A DNA stretch of 64,000 bases from an uncultured Pelagimonas sp. (GTDB lineage Bacteria > Pseudomonadota > Alphaproteobacteria > Rhodobacterales > Rhodobacteraceae), in contig NZ_CANMKO010000001.1 of NCBI RefSeq assembly GCF_947498515.1, positions 248,001-312,000 on the forward strand. Direction: 5' to 3'. The notes below the pieces were generated by a model, which had not been told where the DNA came from, made no database searches, and saw only the letters and a list, made by a program, of their open reading frames with translations. Shown here piece by piece: positions 25,829 through 34,698 of this stretch (position 1 is its first letter; each line of letters opens with the position of its first letter). A program made the position numbers and the translations under genes.

Positions 25829-27711
25829 GTCTCTTCCTTTCCAAAGCCAAGAAATCGGGTCAGATTGGTGGCATCAAAGGGTTTGGCCAAAACCGGGGCC
25901 CGGGTGCGGGCTTTTTCGTGCAACGGGTGATCTTGCGGCAATGAGGTCATGAGCCGCAGCGGTAGGTTTGGCAGATGGTCGGCCAGTGTGAAACCGGGAT
26001 CTTCGCCTTCGAGAGAAATATCCGACAGGATCAGCGCAATGTCAGGCAGACCTTCGGCCAAGGCGCGCGCTTCGGCGACCGAAGCGGCTTCGACCACGTT
26101 GAATTCCAGATCGGTTAGCATTTCGCGCACGGATGCTCGAATATCGGGGCTATCTTCGACAAGCAGAACAAGACCGGCCTTGGGCAGGTCGATCGCGGGA
26201 CGCAGTGGCAGGCGCAGGCGGATTTCGGCCCCGGTTTCGGTGTTGGACAGGCGCATGTCACCCCCGGCGAGTTTGGTCATGTCATAGACCATCGCGAGCC
26301 CAAGTCCGGAGCCTTCGCCACCTTTGGTGGTGAAGAACGGATCAAGCGCATGGGCCAGCGCCTCTTCGGAAAAACCGGTGCCTGTGTCTGTGACACTGAT
26401 TTGCAGCCAGGTCTTTTTGAACTCGGTTGCTGTCACCCGAATGGTCCCGGCCTGACCACAGGCATCGCGGGCGTTGAGGATCAGGTTTAAGAGTGCGTCT
26501 TGCAGAAGGCCATGATCAACCATGAGGCGGTTTTGAGTTTCGTCCACCACTTGCAGTGAAATCGCCGAGGGCAGGGACGGGGTGGCAAGGGTTTGAAGTT
26601 CCTTGAGAAAAGGACCGATCAAAAGCGCTTCGGGTTGCCAGCGACGATGGGCCGTGATGTCGGCGATGCGATTAAGCAACCGCCCCCCACGCCGAGCCGC
26701 TTGAAGGGTGGCGGCGATCAAGGGTTCGGCATTGCTCCCCAGATACATCCGTTCAAGCTTGGATTGCATGCCAAGGATGATGGTGAGCAGGTTGGAGAAA
26801 TCATGGGCCAGACCGCTGGTCAGTTGCGCGGCCATTTCACGACGCCGGGTTTGTTGGAGCGCAGCACGGGTTTGGGTTTCTTCGGTGACGTCTTGGGACA
26901 GGATATAGACGCCCGGTTCCAAAGGATCGGGAGTGAAAACCACGCGAATGCGCCGGGATGAGGCCTCGTGGGTGAACTCAAAGGTGTTTTGTTGGCCTTT
27001 CATCGCCGCGTCGAGAAAGGGCAGGACCTTGGCATAGGCCTGATCCCCCAAAGCGTCGCGGATATGAGTGCCCAAAATTTTGGTTGGACGACCGGGCATG
27101 ACAAGATGCAGGCGTTTGTTGGAAAAGGTATATCGCCCGTTTTCATCGACACGGGCGATATGGGCGGGCATCATTTCAGTGGTGAGGCGGGTGCGGGCTT
27201 CCATCTCGGTCAACTCGCGCCGGGCTTCCATCAATGCCTTGTTGGTGGCGGCGAGGGCGCGGTTGGTGGCCGATAGTTCTTCGGAACGTTTTAGGACTTC
27301 TTCGGAGAGTTGTTCGGAATGGGTGCGCAGCAATTGTTCTTGGGCACGGGTTTCGGTGATGTCGGTGTAGACGGTGACCCAGCCACCTTGAGGGAGGGGG
27401 GCACCTTCGATACTGACGATGCGGCCGTTGGCGCGGGTGCGTTCGACGTAATGGGATTGAAAGGCCAAGGCGGTTTCAACCCGATCCTTGATAAAGGTTT
27501 CGGGGTCATCGACCTCGCCATATTCTCCTCGTGAGACGAGATGGCGAATGGTGTCTTCAAAGCTTGCACCGGGAGTGGTGAGGCGGTCAGGCAGGTTGAA
27601 CATTTCCACGAAAGGCGCGTTGCACACCGCAAGGCGTAAGTCGCTGTCGTAGATCGACAGGGCCTGTTGGATAAGGTTGAGACCGGCCTGGGTGAGCGCT
27701 TGATTGATCAT
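25825..27711 (-). CDS. PAS-containing hybrid sensor histidine kinase
   Basis: With ATG 27711 (MINQALTQAGLNLIQQAL) the protein has 628 residues. An N-terminal PAS-7-like domain (SIYDSDLRLAVCNAPFVEMFNLP) precedes a coiled-coil linker near residues 125-165 and a second PAS domain. The phospho-acceptor is His in LAHDFSNLLTIILG near 303. The ATPase domain has the N-box LNLILNARDAC and G-box GEGSGLGLAMVYD. A C-terminal receiver domain has LLVEDSPDI and the Asp in LILSDISLEGEDP near 563. There is no transmembrane helix, so it senses a cytoplasmic signal. The upstream extension of the frame runs through an extragenic repeat and is not translated in my view. Confidence 0.9.
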   Translation of the reverse strand: MINQALTQAGLNLIQQALSIYDSDLRLAVCNAPFVEMFNLPDRLTTPGASFEDTIRHLVSRGEYGEVDDPETFIKDRVETALAFQSHYVERTRANGRIVSIEGAPLPQGGWVTVYTDITETRAQEQLLRTHSEQLSEEVLKRSEELSATNRALAATNKALMEARRELTEMEARTRLTTEMMPAHIARVDENGRYTFSNKRLHLVMPGRPTKILGTHIRDALGDQAYAKVLPFLDAAMKGQQNTFEFTHEASSRRIRVVFTPDPLEPGVYILSQDVTEETQTRAALQQTRRREMAAQLTSGLAHDFSNLLTIILGMQSKLERMYLGSNAEPLIAATLQAARRGGRLLNRIADITAHRRWQPEALLIGPFLKELQTLATPSLPSAISLQVVDETQNRLMVDHGLLQDALLNLILNARDACGQAGTIRVTATEFKKTWLQISVTDTGTGFSEEALAHALDPFFTTKGGEGSGLGLAMVYDMTKLAGGDMRLSNTETGAEIRLRLPLRPAIDLPKAGLVLLVEDSPDIRASVREMLTDLEFNVVEAASVAEARALAEGLPDIALILSDISLEGEDPGFTLADHLPNLPLRLMTSLPQDHPLHEKARTRAPVLAKPFDATNLTRFLGFGKEET

Positions 27712-28023
27712 TGGGATGTCGGGTCGCTTGTCCTGCGGACGTCGCCCCACCCGCCATCCCGCAGCGCATGTTGCATCTGATTGGGAGACGATTGAGGGGG
27801 CTGTCCTTTGGTTGTTGAGGGTAGGGTAACGCGCGTCGGCGGGCGGGGCCAAGCGGAAAACTTGCGCTGTTACAATTCGTAAGATTCAGGAAATGTTCAG
27901 GAAAAAGTTGACCGACAGATTGGAGCCTGACCAAATAGGCGGCAGAATCGCATAAGCGATCTGGTCCCACATGGGGCCGCTGATTGGTGTCGGTTGAGGA
28001 GCCGGCATTAGGGAGGACACAAC
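27712..28023. promoter_or_regulatory. Divergent control region between sensor kinase and CoA-ligase/ABC cluster
   Basis: This 312-base gap separates divergently transcribed genes. Near the kinase start is an extragenic repeat at 27725-27764. The right half must contain the promoter of the acyl-CoA ligase and importer genes, and the ligase ribosome-binding site GGGAGGA lies at 28011-28017. I do not see an unambiguous -35/-10 pair or an obvious operator. Confidence 0.5.
27725..27764 (+). repeat. Hairpin-plus-C-rich-tail extragenic repeat, copy 2
   Basis: A four-pair hairpin GTCC-TGC-GGAC at 27730-27740 precedes GCCCCACCCGCCATCCCGCAGC. The tail is identical over 18 bases to the copy after fdhA, while the stem differs, as expected for a mobile or RNA-structured extragenic family. 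Confidence 0.65.
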
Positions 28024-29994
28024 GTGGCTAAGTTGGCTGAGAGCACAGATGGTCTGTGCTCGGTACCTGCATTATTGCAACGAAACGCTGAGAAATTCAG
28101 TGACCGTCCCGCTTATCGCGAGAAGGAATACGGGATTTGGCAGAGCTGGACCTGGAAAGAGGCATCCAAAGAGATTGAAGCGCTGGCGCTTGGTCTTTTG
28201 AACCTTGGGGTAAACAGGGGGGATCATGTGGCGATTATTGGCCGCAATCGTCCCTATCTGTATTGGTCCATGGTCGCGGCGCAGATGGTTGGCGCGGTTC
28301 CGGTGCCTTTGTATGCCGATGCGGTGGCAGAAGAGATGGAATATGTGTTGTCGCATTGCGGCGCACGGTTTGTCATCGCGGCGGACCAAGAGCAGGTCGA
28401 CAAGGTAATCGACATCCAAGAGCATTTGCATCAGTTCGAGCATATGCTTTATGTCGATCCGCGCGGCATGCGGAAGTATGACCACCGGCGGCTGCATGAG
28501 TTCAGCCATGTGCAGGATCAGGGCCGTGCGGCCTATGATGAGTTCATCGAAGACCTCAAAATCCGCATCGGCGAGCTGACCTATGACAGCACCTGTGTCA
28601 TGCTGTATACGTCGGGGACAACGGGCAAGCCCAAGGGTGTTGTTCTGTCAAACCGCAATATCATTGCTTCCGCCAAGGCGAGTTCTGAGTTCGATGGGTT
28701 GACAGAAAAAGAAGAAATTCTTGCTTACCTGCCAATGGCTTGGGTTGGTGATTTTATCTTTTCACTGGGGCAGGCTTATTGGGCGGGTTTCTGTGTTAAT
28801 TGTCCGGAAAGTGCCGAGACGATGAAGACGGACCTGCGCGAAATTGCACCGTCTTACTACTTTGCACCGCCAGCGGTTTTTGAGGGGCAGCTAACCCAAA
28901 TCATGATCCGCATGGAAGATGCAGGCAACTTCAAGAAGAAGATGTTCCATCACTACATGGCGCACGCCCGCAAAGTCGGGCCAGACCTTCTTGAAGGCAA
29001 GCCAGTTGGGATGATGGACCGTTTGAAATACGCGATGGGCGAGTTCATGGTCTATGGTCCTTTGAAAAACGCGCTGGGCTTTTCCAATGTGCGGGTTGGC
29101 TATACGGCGGGCGAAGCGATTGGGCCGGAGTTGTTCGATTTTTACCGGTCGCTTGGTATCAACCTCAAGCAGCTCTACGGCCAAACCGAAGCAACGGTTT
29201 TCATCACGCAGCAGCCAGATGGCGAAGTGCGCTCGGATACCGTTGGTGTTCCTAGCCCCGGTGTCGAAATCCGGATCGAAGATAGCGGTGAAGTGTTTTA
29301 CCGGTCGCCGGGCACATTTGTTGAGTATTACAACAACCCGGAATCGACGGCTGACACCAAGGACGCCGAGGGTTGGGTTGCCACCGGGGATGCGGGTTTC
29401 TTTGAGAAAAGCAGCGGGCATTTGCGGATTATCGACCGGATCAAAGACGTTGGTAAAATGTCGGATGGCGGCATGTTCGCGCCCAAATATGTTGAGAACA
29501 AGCTGAAGTTCTATCCCAACATTCTTGAGGTTGTGGTGTTTGGTGCCGGGCGTGATCGTTGCACAGCTTTTGTGAACATCGACCTGACAGCGGTGGGCAA
29601 CTGGGCGGAACGCAACAACATCGCTTATGCGTCTTATCAAGAGCTTGCTGGGCATCCTGAGGTTTTGGACACGATCCAGAGCCATATCGAAGAAACCAAT
29701 ATCTCGATTGCTCAGGACGAAATGCTGGCGGGATGTCAAATTCACCGCTTCTTGATTTTGCACAAAGAGCTTGATGCGGATGACGGTGAAATGACCCGGA
29801 CCCGCAAGGTGCGTCGCAAGATCGTTGGTGAGAAATTCGATGATCTGGTGACGGCGCTCTATGACGGGTCAGACGAGATTTATACCGAAACGGAAGTCAC
29901 TTATGAGGACGGCCGCAAAGGGAAGATCACTGCAACATTGCAGATCCGTGACACCAAGGTGCAGCCAGTGGCCGCCAAGATAGCGGCGGAATGA
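28024..29994 (+). CDS. AMP-dependent long-chain-type acyl-CoA synthetase
   Basis: A 656-residue ANL-superfamily ligase starting with GTG 28024 (MAKLAESTDGLCSVPALLQRNAEKF) after a strong GGGAGGA site. It has the phosphate-binding loop YTSGTTGKPKGVVLSN near residue 194, YGQTEATVFIT, GWVATGDAGFF, and the hinge segment IIDRIKDVGKMSDGGMFAPKYVEN. It should activate a carboxylic acid to its CoA thioester through an acyl-adenylate. As the first gene of a branched-chain-amino-acid-type ABC importer cluster, it probably traps the imported acid in the cytoplasm. The substrate could be a fatty, aromatic or dicarboxylic acid; sequence does not decide. Confidence 0.9.
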   Translation: MAKLAESTDGLCSVPALLQRNAEKFSDRPAYREKEYGIWQSWTWKEASKEIEALALGLLNLGVNRGDHVAIIGRNRPYLYWSMVAAQMVGAVPVPLYADAVAEEMEYVLSHCGARFVIAADQEQVDKVIDIQEHLHQFEHMLYVDPRGMRKYDHRRLHEFSHVQDQGRAAYDEFIEDLKIRIGELTYDSTCVMLYTSGTTGKPKGVVLSNRNIIASAKASSEFDGLTEKEEILAYLPMAWVGDFIFSLGQAYWAGFCVNCPESAETMKTDLREIAPSYYFAPPAVFEGQLTQIMIRMEDAGNFKKKMFHHYMAHARKVGPDLLEGKPVGMMDRLKYAMGEFMVYGPLKNALGFSNVRVGYTAGEAIGPELFDFYRSLGINLKQLYGQTEATVFITQQPDGEVRSDTVGVPSPGVEIRIEDSGEVFYRSPGTFVEYYNNPESTADTKDAEGWVATGDAGFFEKSSGHLRIIDRIKDVGKMSDGGMFAPKYVENKLKFYPNILEVVVFGAGRDRCTAFVNIDLTAVGNWAERNNIAYASYQELAGHPEVLDTIQSHIEETNISIAQDEMLAGCQIHRFLILHKELDADDGEMTRTRKVRRKIVGEKFDDLVTALYDGSDEIYTETEVTYEDGRKGKITATLQIRDTKVQPVAAKIAAE

Positions 29995-30000
29995 TGGGGA

Positions 30001-30044
30001 CGACGCTTGTGCGATGCACATCGCCCCGCCCACCATCCCGCAGC
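30001..30044 (+). repeat. Hairpin-plus-C-rich-tail extragenic repeat, copy 3
   Basis: TGTGC-GAT-GCACA at 30008-30020 forms a five-pair triloop hairpin. It is followed by TCGCCCCGCCCACCATCCCG, a slightly changed form of the shared tail. It lies between the ligase stop and the livG-like gene and may modulate stability or read-through within the operon. Confidence 0.62.
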
Positions 30045-30073
30045 CCCCGCGACTTTAGAAAGAAGACACAGGC

Positions 30074-30886
30074 ATGACAGAGACTGAAGGATACGTCACA
30101 GCCGATGGTCGCCAGATTGGCGGTCAGTTGATGGAGCTGAAGAACATCACCTTGAAGTTCGGTGGTGTGACGGCGATCAGTGATATTTCGTTCGACATCC
30201 ACGAAGGCGAAATTCGCGCGATCATTGGTCCGAACGGCGCTGGCAAATCGTCGATGCTCAACATCATTTCGGGGTTTTACACCCCGACGATTGGCGAGCT
30301 GTGGTACAAGGGCTCGAAACGCCCGGCAATGAAGCCGTTTGAGATTGCCCGTATGGGGGTTGCCCGGACATTCCAGAACATTGCTTTGTTCGAAGGCATG
30401 ACCGTTCTCGACAACGTCATGACCGGTCGTTTGACGCATATGAATGCCGGGATCGGCGCGCAGGCGTTGTGGTATGGCAAGGCCCGTGACGAAGAAATCG
30501 CCAACCGAGAAGTGGTTGAGAAGGTTATCGATTTCCTCGAAATCCAAAATATTCGGAAAACGCCGGTTGGCCGTTTGCCCTATGGGTTGAAAAAACGTGT
30601 TGAGCTGGCGCGTGCGCTGGCGGCGGAACCTTCGATCCTATTGTTGGACGAGCCGATGGCCGGGATGAACGTTGAGGAAAAAGAGGACATGAGCCGCTTT
30701 ATCCTTGATGTGAATGACGAATTTGGCACCACGATTTGCCTGATCGAACACGATATGGGCGTGGTCATGGACCTTTCCGACCGCGTGGTCGTGATGGATT
30801 ACGGCAAAAAGATCGGGGACGGCCCACCGGACGAGGTGCGCAACAACCAAGACGTTATCGACGCCTATCTCGGCGTCCCACATTAA
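30074..30886 (+). CDS. Branched-chain amino acid-type ABC transporter ATPase (LivG-like)
   Basis: A 270-residue ABC ATPase with Walker A GPNGAGKSSMLN, the LivG-type segment ARTFQNIALFEGMTVLDNVM, a signature region LPYGLKKRVELARAL in which the usual LSGGQ is LPYGL, Walker B LLLDEPMAGMN, and the switch His in EHDMGVVMDLSD. The LPYG form is normal for LivG. It pairs with the LivF-like ATPase encoded four genes later. Confidence 0.92.
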   Translation: MTETEGYVTADGRQIGGQLMELKNITLKFGGVTAISDISFDIHEGEIRAIIGPNGAGKSSMLNIISGFYTPTIGELWYKGSKRPAMKPFEIARMGVARTFQNIALFEGMTVLDNVMTGRLTHMNAGIGAQALWYGKARDEEIANREVVEKVIDFLEIQNIRKTPVGRLPYGLKKRVELARALAAEPSILLLDEPMAGMNVEEKEDMSRFILDVNDEFGTTICLIEHDMGVVMDLSDRVVVMDYGKKIGDGPPDEVRNNQDVIDAYLGVPH

Positions 30887-30898
30887 CAGGGGGCAAAC

Positions 30899-31852
30899 AT
30901 GTTAAAAGACATCTTTATCACGCCGTTTGTCGATATGTTTTCGGCACCGGACTTCCTGCTTCAGGTGCTTTGGGAAGGGCTGGTTTCCGGCATTCTCTAT
31001 GCTCTGATCGCGCTCGGCTTTGTTCTGATTTTTCGCTCAAGCCGTATCTTTAACTTTGCCCAAGGCATCATGGTGGTGTTTGCAGCGCTGACACTTGTCG
31101 GTCTTCATGCGATGGGCATACCGGCTTGGATATCGGTGGTTCTGACGCTGGGCGTTATGTTCGTTCTCGCGGTGAGCATTGAGCGCATCGTTCTACGCCC
31201 GCTTGTTGGGCAACCCGATATCATCCTGTTTATGGCCACGATTGGCATCACGCTATTCCTTATTGGTGGCGGTGAGATCATCTTTGGTGGTGAAAACAAA
31301 GTGATGATCACCGAAGAACTTGGCATTCCGACCGGTGACACGGTTCTGGAACCTTGGGGCGGTCTTTTGATCCTGCAACACCTTGATATCACGGTTGTTG
31401 TTGTGGCAACGGCGCTTGTTGCGGCCCTACTGGCTTTCTTGAACTACACGCAAATGGGCCGGGCGATCCGGGCCTTGGGCGACGATCACCAAGCCGCGCT
31501 TTCGGTTGGTATCTCGCTGCAAACCGTTTGGGTTCTGGTTTGGTTTATCGCCGGTATCATCGCGCTGGTCACAGGTATCGCCTGGGGCGCACGCGCCGGG
31601 GTCAGCTTTGCCCTTGAGGTCATCGCATACAAAGCCCTGCCGGTTCTGATGCTGGGTGGTTTGGAATCGATCACAGGGGCCATTATCGGCGGCCTTATGA
31701 TCGGCATCCTCGAAAAACTGTTCGAAATCTACTGGGGTCAGCCACTTCTCGGTGGCAACACGGAAACATGGTTTGCCTTTGTGCTGGCGCTGATCGTGCT
31801 CTTGTTCCGCCCGCAAGGTCTGTTTGGTGAAAAGATCATTGAACGGGTCTAG
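30899..31852 (+). CDS. Branched-chain amino acid-type ABC permease (LivH-like)
   Basis: A 317-residue permease with about eight hydrophobic segments. It carries LVSGILYALIALGFVLIF near the N-terminus and the conserved cytoplasmic loop MGRAIRALGDDHQAALSVGI, followed by a region ending RPQGLFGEKIIERV, which is the typical LivH C-terminus. It should form the channel with the LivM-like permease. It follows livG by 12 bases. Confidence 0.92.
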   Translation: MLKDIFITPFVDMFSAPDFLLQVLWEGLVSGILYALIALGFVLIFRSSRIFNFAQGIMVVFAALTLVGLHAMGIPAWISVVLTLGVMFVLAVSIERIVLRPLVGQPDIILFMATIGITLFLIGGGEIIFGGENKVMITEELGIPTGDTVLEPWGGLLILQHLDITVVVVATALVAALLAFLNYTQMGRAIRALGDDHQAALSVGISLQTVWVLVWFIAGIIALVTGIAWGARAGVSFALEVIAYKALPVLMLGGLESITGAIIGGLMIGILEKLFEIYWGQPLLGGNTETWFAFVLALIVLLFRPQGLFGEKIIERV

Positions 31853-31853
31853 C

Positions 31854-31914
31854 GCAGCGCGGGGCGCGCTGCAGAGCTAACATCCGGGCGGCGCGCAACC
31901 GTGCCCCGCCCACC
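31854..31914 (+). repeat. Extragenic hairpin with C-rich tail between livH and the small gene
   Basis: GCAGCGCG at 31854-31861 pairs with CGCGCTGC at 31865-31872 around GGG, giving an eight-pair stem, and the segment ends GTGCCCCGCCCACCCC. The tail resembles the other C-rich extragenic elements here. It lies between operon genes, so full termination is unlikely. Confidence 0.6.
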
Positions 31915-31944
31915 CCAGACAAGACAAAAATGGACGTGGAAAAC

Positions 31945-32184
31945 ATGGCTAAACTTATCGCAATCCTGAACGTCGTGGCATGGTCCGGCTTCTGGTCTTT
32001 TGGATACCTCGCGCTCAGCGCTGGCACCGAAAACCCGAACCAAACCACCATCGCGATCCTGCTCGCCGCAGGCGGGGCCGCGGTTGGGCTTTGGGCATGG
32101 TTCTGGCTGGTGCGTCATTCCGAAGAAATCGGATACGCCAAACCCGCCAACCGCGTGCGCATCACCAATGAGGAGATGGTCTGA
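31945..32184 (+). CDS. Small two-helix membrane protein in the importer cluster
   Basis: The 79-residue product (MAKLIAILNVVAWSGFWSFGYLAL) has one N-terminal hydrophobic helix, a short polar loop (GTENPNQTT), a second helix (IAILLAAGGAAVGLWAWFWLV) and a charged cytoplasmic tail (RHSEEIGYAKPANRVRI). ATG 31930, five codons upstream, is an alternative start. The stop overlaps the livM ATG by one base, so the two are translated together. I know no named family. Position between two permease genes suggests an accessory or assembly subunit of the transporter. Confidence 0.7.
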   Translation: MAKLIAILNVVAWSGFWSFGYLALSAGTENPNQTTIAILLAAGGAAVGLWAWFWLVRHSEEIGYAKPANRVRITNEEMV

Positions 32185-33260
32185 TGCTTTATCGTACCGC
32201 TGGCCAGTTCAAGACCAGCTACAAATCCGATCAGGCGCTGTTCCCGATCAAACAAGACGCTTTTTTGTTGGGTGTTATCCTGCTGTTCGCAGTGGTGATC
32301 TTTCCCCTAACAGCCAGCGAGTTCACCTTTCAGACAATTCTGATCCCGATCCTGATCTATTCGCTCGCCGCGCTTGGCCTGAATATCCTAACGGGGTTCG
32401 CCGGTCAGCTTAGCCTTGGCACGGCGGCGTTCATGGGTGTTGGGGCCTATGCCTGCTACAAGATGGTCACCTTGATGCCGTGGATGAACCCGATCGTAGC
32501 GATCTTGTTCTCGGGTATCTTTAGCGCAGGGGTTGGGGTTGCCTTTGGTATTCCATCCTTGCGGATCAAAGGGTTCTATCTCGCAATTGCCACTTTGGCG
32601 GCCCAGTTCTTCTTGGTCTGGCTGTTTGAGAAATGGGCATGGCTTTATAACTACAACGCCTCTGGCGCGATCCAGGTGCCTAACCTGAAAATGTTCGGTG
32701 TGTATATCGCCGGTCCTCAGGCAAGCTCGGTTGTGCAATACTTTGTGGTGCTCTTCATCGTAAGCTTGCTGACCATGGTTTGTATCAACCTGACCCGCGG
32801 CAACCTTGGCCGGACGTGGAAAGCGACACGCGACATGGACATCGCAGCGGAACTGATCGGCATCAACTTGATGAAATCAAAACTGACCGCCTTTGCTGTT
32901 TCGTCCTATATTGTCGGTGTTGCCGGTGCTCTGTTCGTCTTTATGTGGCGCGGTGCGGCTGAGCCAAACCTGTTCGACATTCCGCTGAGCTTCCGCGTGT
33001 TGTTCATCGCGATCATCGGTGGCCTTGGCTCGGTCATGGGTAACTTCCTTGGCGCGATCCTGATCGTTGGCCTTCCGGTTGTGCTCAACCTGCTGCCTGC
33101 CGCCTTGGGCATTCCGATTAGCTCGGCGACGGTTGAGCACCTCAATATCATGTGTATCGGCAGCTTGATCATCTTCTTCCTGATCGTCGAACCACATGGT
33201 CTGGCGCAGCTGTGGAAGCTGATCCGCGAAAAACTCATTATCTGGCCCTTCCCGCACTAA
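32184..33260 (+). CDS. Branched-chain amino acid-type ABC permease (LivM-like)
   Basis: A 358-residue permease with the LivM signatures GLNILTGFAGQLSLGTAAFMGVGAYA, FYLAIATLAAQF, and the loop GRTWKATRDMDIAAELIGINL. The C-terminal half has IAIIGGLGSVMGNFLGAILI, typical of the family. An N-terminal cytoplasmic extension of about 20 residues (LYRTAGQFKTSYKSDQALF) precedes the first helix. It begins with an overlapping TGATG after the small membrane protein gene. Confidence 0.92.
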   Translation: MLYRTAGQFKTSYKSDQALFPIKQDAFLLGVILLFAVVIFPLTASEFTFQTILIPILIYSLAALGLNILTGFAGQLSLGTAAFMGVGAYACYKMVTLMPWMNPIVAILFSGIFSAGVGVAFGIPSLRIKGFYLAIATLAAQFFLVWLFEKWAWLYNYNASGAIQVPNLKMFGVYIAGPQASSVVQYFVVLFIVSLLTMVCINLTRGNLGRTWKATRDMDIAAELIGINLMKSKLTAFAVSSYIVGVAGALFVFMWRGAAEPNLFDIPLSFRVLFIAIIGGLGSVMGNFLGAILIVGLPVVLNLLPAALGIPISSATVEHLNIMCIGSLIIFFLIVEPHGLAQLWKLIREKLIIWPFPH

Positions 33261-33332
33261 GCGGGGCGTGCCCACCCGAACCACCTGAATAATTTCAATA
33301 TTCGACATCAAAAATCCATGGGAGGAGACAAG

Positions 33333-34625
33333 ATGAAGACTTTTGCAAAAATGGCAGCGGCCGCCGTAGTGGCATCCGTTGTAGCCGGAGCGGCGATGGC
33401 CGAGGGCCTCTATACGCCGAACCTCAGCTACCGGACCGGCCCTTTTGCGGCGACTGGTATTCCACTGATGAACGGCCAGAAAGACTATATGGCGATGCTG
33501 AACGCCCGTGATGGCGGCGTCGGTGGCGTAGCGATCGACTTTGAGGAATGCGAAACCGGCTATTCCACCGAAAAAGGCGTTGAGTGCTACGAAAAAACCA
33601 AAGGCAAAGCGATTGTAACGCAGCCTTGGTCGACCGGTATCACCTTGCAGGTGCTGCCAAAAACCAATGTTGACATGATCCCTATCCTGGCTCCGGGCTA
33701 TGGTTTCTCGCCAATGATGGACGGCAAAACCTTCCAGTGGGCGTTTAACATGCCATCGGGTTACTGGGATGGTGCGGACATGATCCTGCAGTATCTGCAG
33801 TCTCAGGGCGACCTGAAGGGTAAGAAAGTTGCCTTCCTGCACCTTGACCACCCTTATGGCAAAGAGCCTCTCCCACTGCTGGAAGCCAAAGCCGAAACAA
33901 TGGGTTACGAGCTTCTTCCGATCCCTGTTGGTCTGAAAGAAATGCAGAACCAGTCGGCTCAGTGGTTGCAAATCCGCCGCGAGCGTCCTGACTATGTTGT
34001 CATGTGGGGCTGGGGCGCGATGAACGCCGGTGCCATCACCGAAGCGGTTAAAACCAAGTTCGACATGTCGAAAATGGTTGGCGTTTGGTGGTCTGGTCAC
34101 GATGCTGATCTGGCAATCGTTGGCGACAAAGGCAAAGGCTACAAATCGATCAGCTGGTCCTTCCCTGATGCCGCATCCGGCGTTATGGCCGACATCAAGA
34201 AACACGTTGTAGACGCCGGCCTGTCCGAGTCCAACGAAACCGAGATGAACGGCGTGTTCTACGGTCGTGGTCTGGTTATGTCGATGATCTTGGCCGAAGG
34301 CATCAAGGTCGCTCAGGACAAGTATGGTGCAGCCGAAATCAACGCAGAACAGCTGCGCTGGGGTCTGGAAAACATCAACATCACCGAAGAGCGTCTGGCC
34401 GAGCTGGGCATGTCCGGCATGGTTCCTGCCTTCTCGACATCCTGCGCCAACCACACCGGTCACTCCGGTGGTTGGATGCTGGAATGGGACGGTGCAAAGT
34501 TTGTCAAAGTGTCTGATCACTTGGCACCTGACACCGCCGCTTATGTCGATATCGCAAACGCAAAGGCCGCTGAATATGCCGAAGCCAATGCGCCTTGGGC
34601 TGTGAACGAAGAGTGCGAAGGCTAA
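33333..34625 (+). CDS. ABC transporter periplasmic substrate-binding protein (Leu/Ile/Val-BP fold)
   Basis: A 430-residue periplasmic protein with signal peptide MKTFAKMAAAAVVASVVAGAAMA, and ATG 33333 sits after a strong GGAGGAG. The mature part begins EGLYTPNLSYRTGPFAATGIPLMNGQKDY, a Peripla_BP_6-type fold that is longer than LivJ/LivK. Such long forms occur in importers for aromatic acids, amides or urea as well as amino acids. With two CoA ligases in the cluster, an organic acid ligand is more likely than an amino acid; this is inference. Base composition at third positions (many GTT, GCC) suggests high expression. Confidence 0.9.
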   Translation: MKTFAKMAAAAVVASVVAGAAMAEGLYTPNLSYRTGPFAATGIPLMNGQKDYMAMLNARDGGVGGVAIDFEECETGYSTEKGVECYEKTKGKAIVTQPWSTGITLQVLPKTNVDMIPILAPGYGFSPMMDGKTFQWAFNMPSGYWDGADMILQYLQSQGDLKGKKVAFLHLDHPYGKEPLPLLEAKAETMGYELLPIPVGLKEMQNQSAQWLQIRRERPDYVVMWGWGAMNAGAITEAVKTKFDMSKMVGVWWSGHDADLAIVGDKGKGYKSISWSFPDAASGVMADIKKHVVDAGLSESNETEMNGVFYGRGLVMSMILAEGIKVAQDKYGAAEINAEQLRWGLENINITEERLAELGMSGMVPAFSTSCANHTGHSGGWMLEWDGAKFVKVSDHLAPDTAAYVDIANAKAAEYAEANAPWAVNEECEG

Positions 34626-34640
34626 TCCGCCTTTTCATCT

Positions 34641-34666
34641 CCAGCGGCGGCATCGCCCGCCGCTGG
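34641..34666 (+). terminator. Intercistronic stem-loop after the binding-protein gene
   Basis: CCAGCGGCGG pairs perfectly with CCGCCGCTGG around CATCGC. The only T-run (ATTTTTG) begins nine bases after the stem, so this is probably a partial terminator or 3'-end stabiliser that raises binding-protein mRNA relative to the downstream ATPase gene. Confidence 0.65.
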
Positions 34667-34698
34667 AACCCGCGATTTTTGCAAGAGAAGATGCCGCT

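Noticed and set aside
32877-34520. A 547-codon minus-strand frame opposite livM and the binding-protein gene
   Set aside because: It covers the binding protein and permease genes, whose sense products have clear motifs; the antisense product is low in recognisable features.
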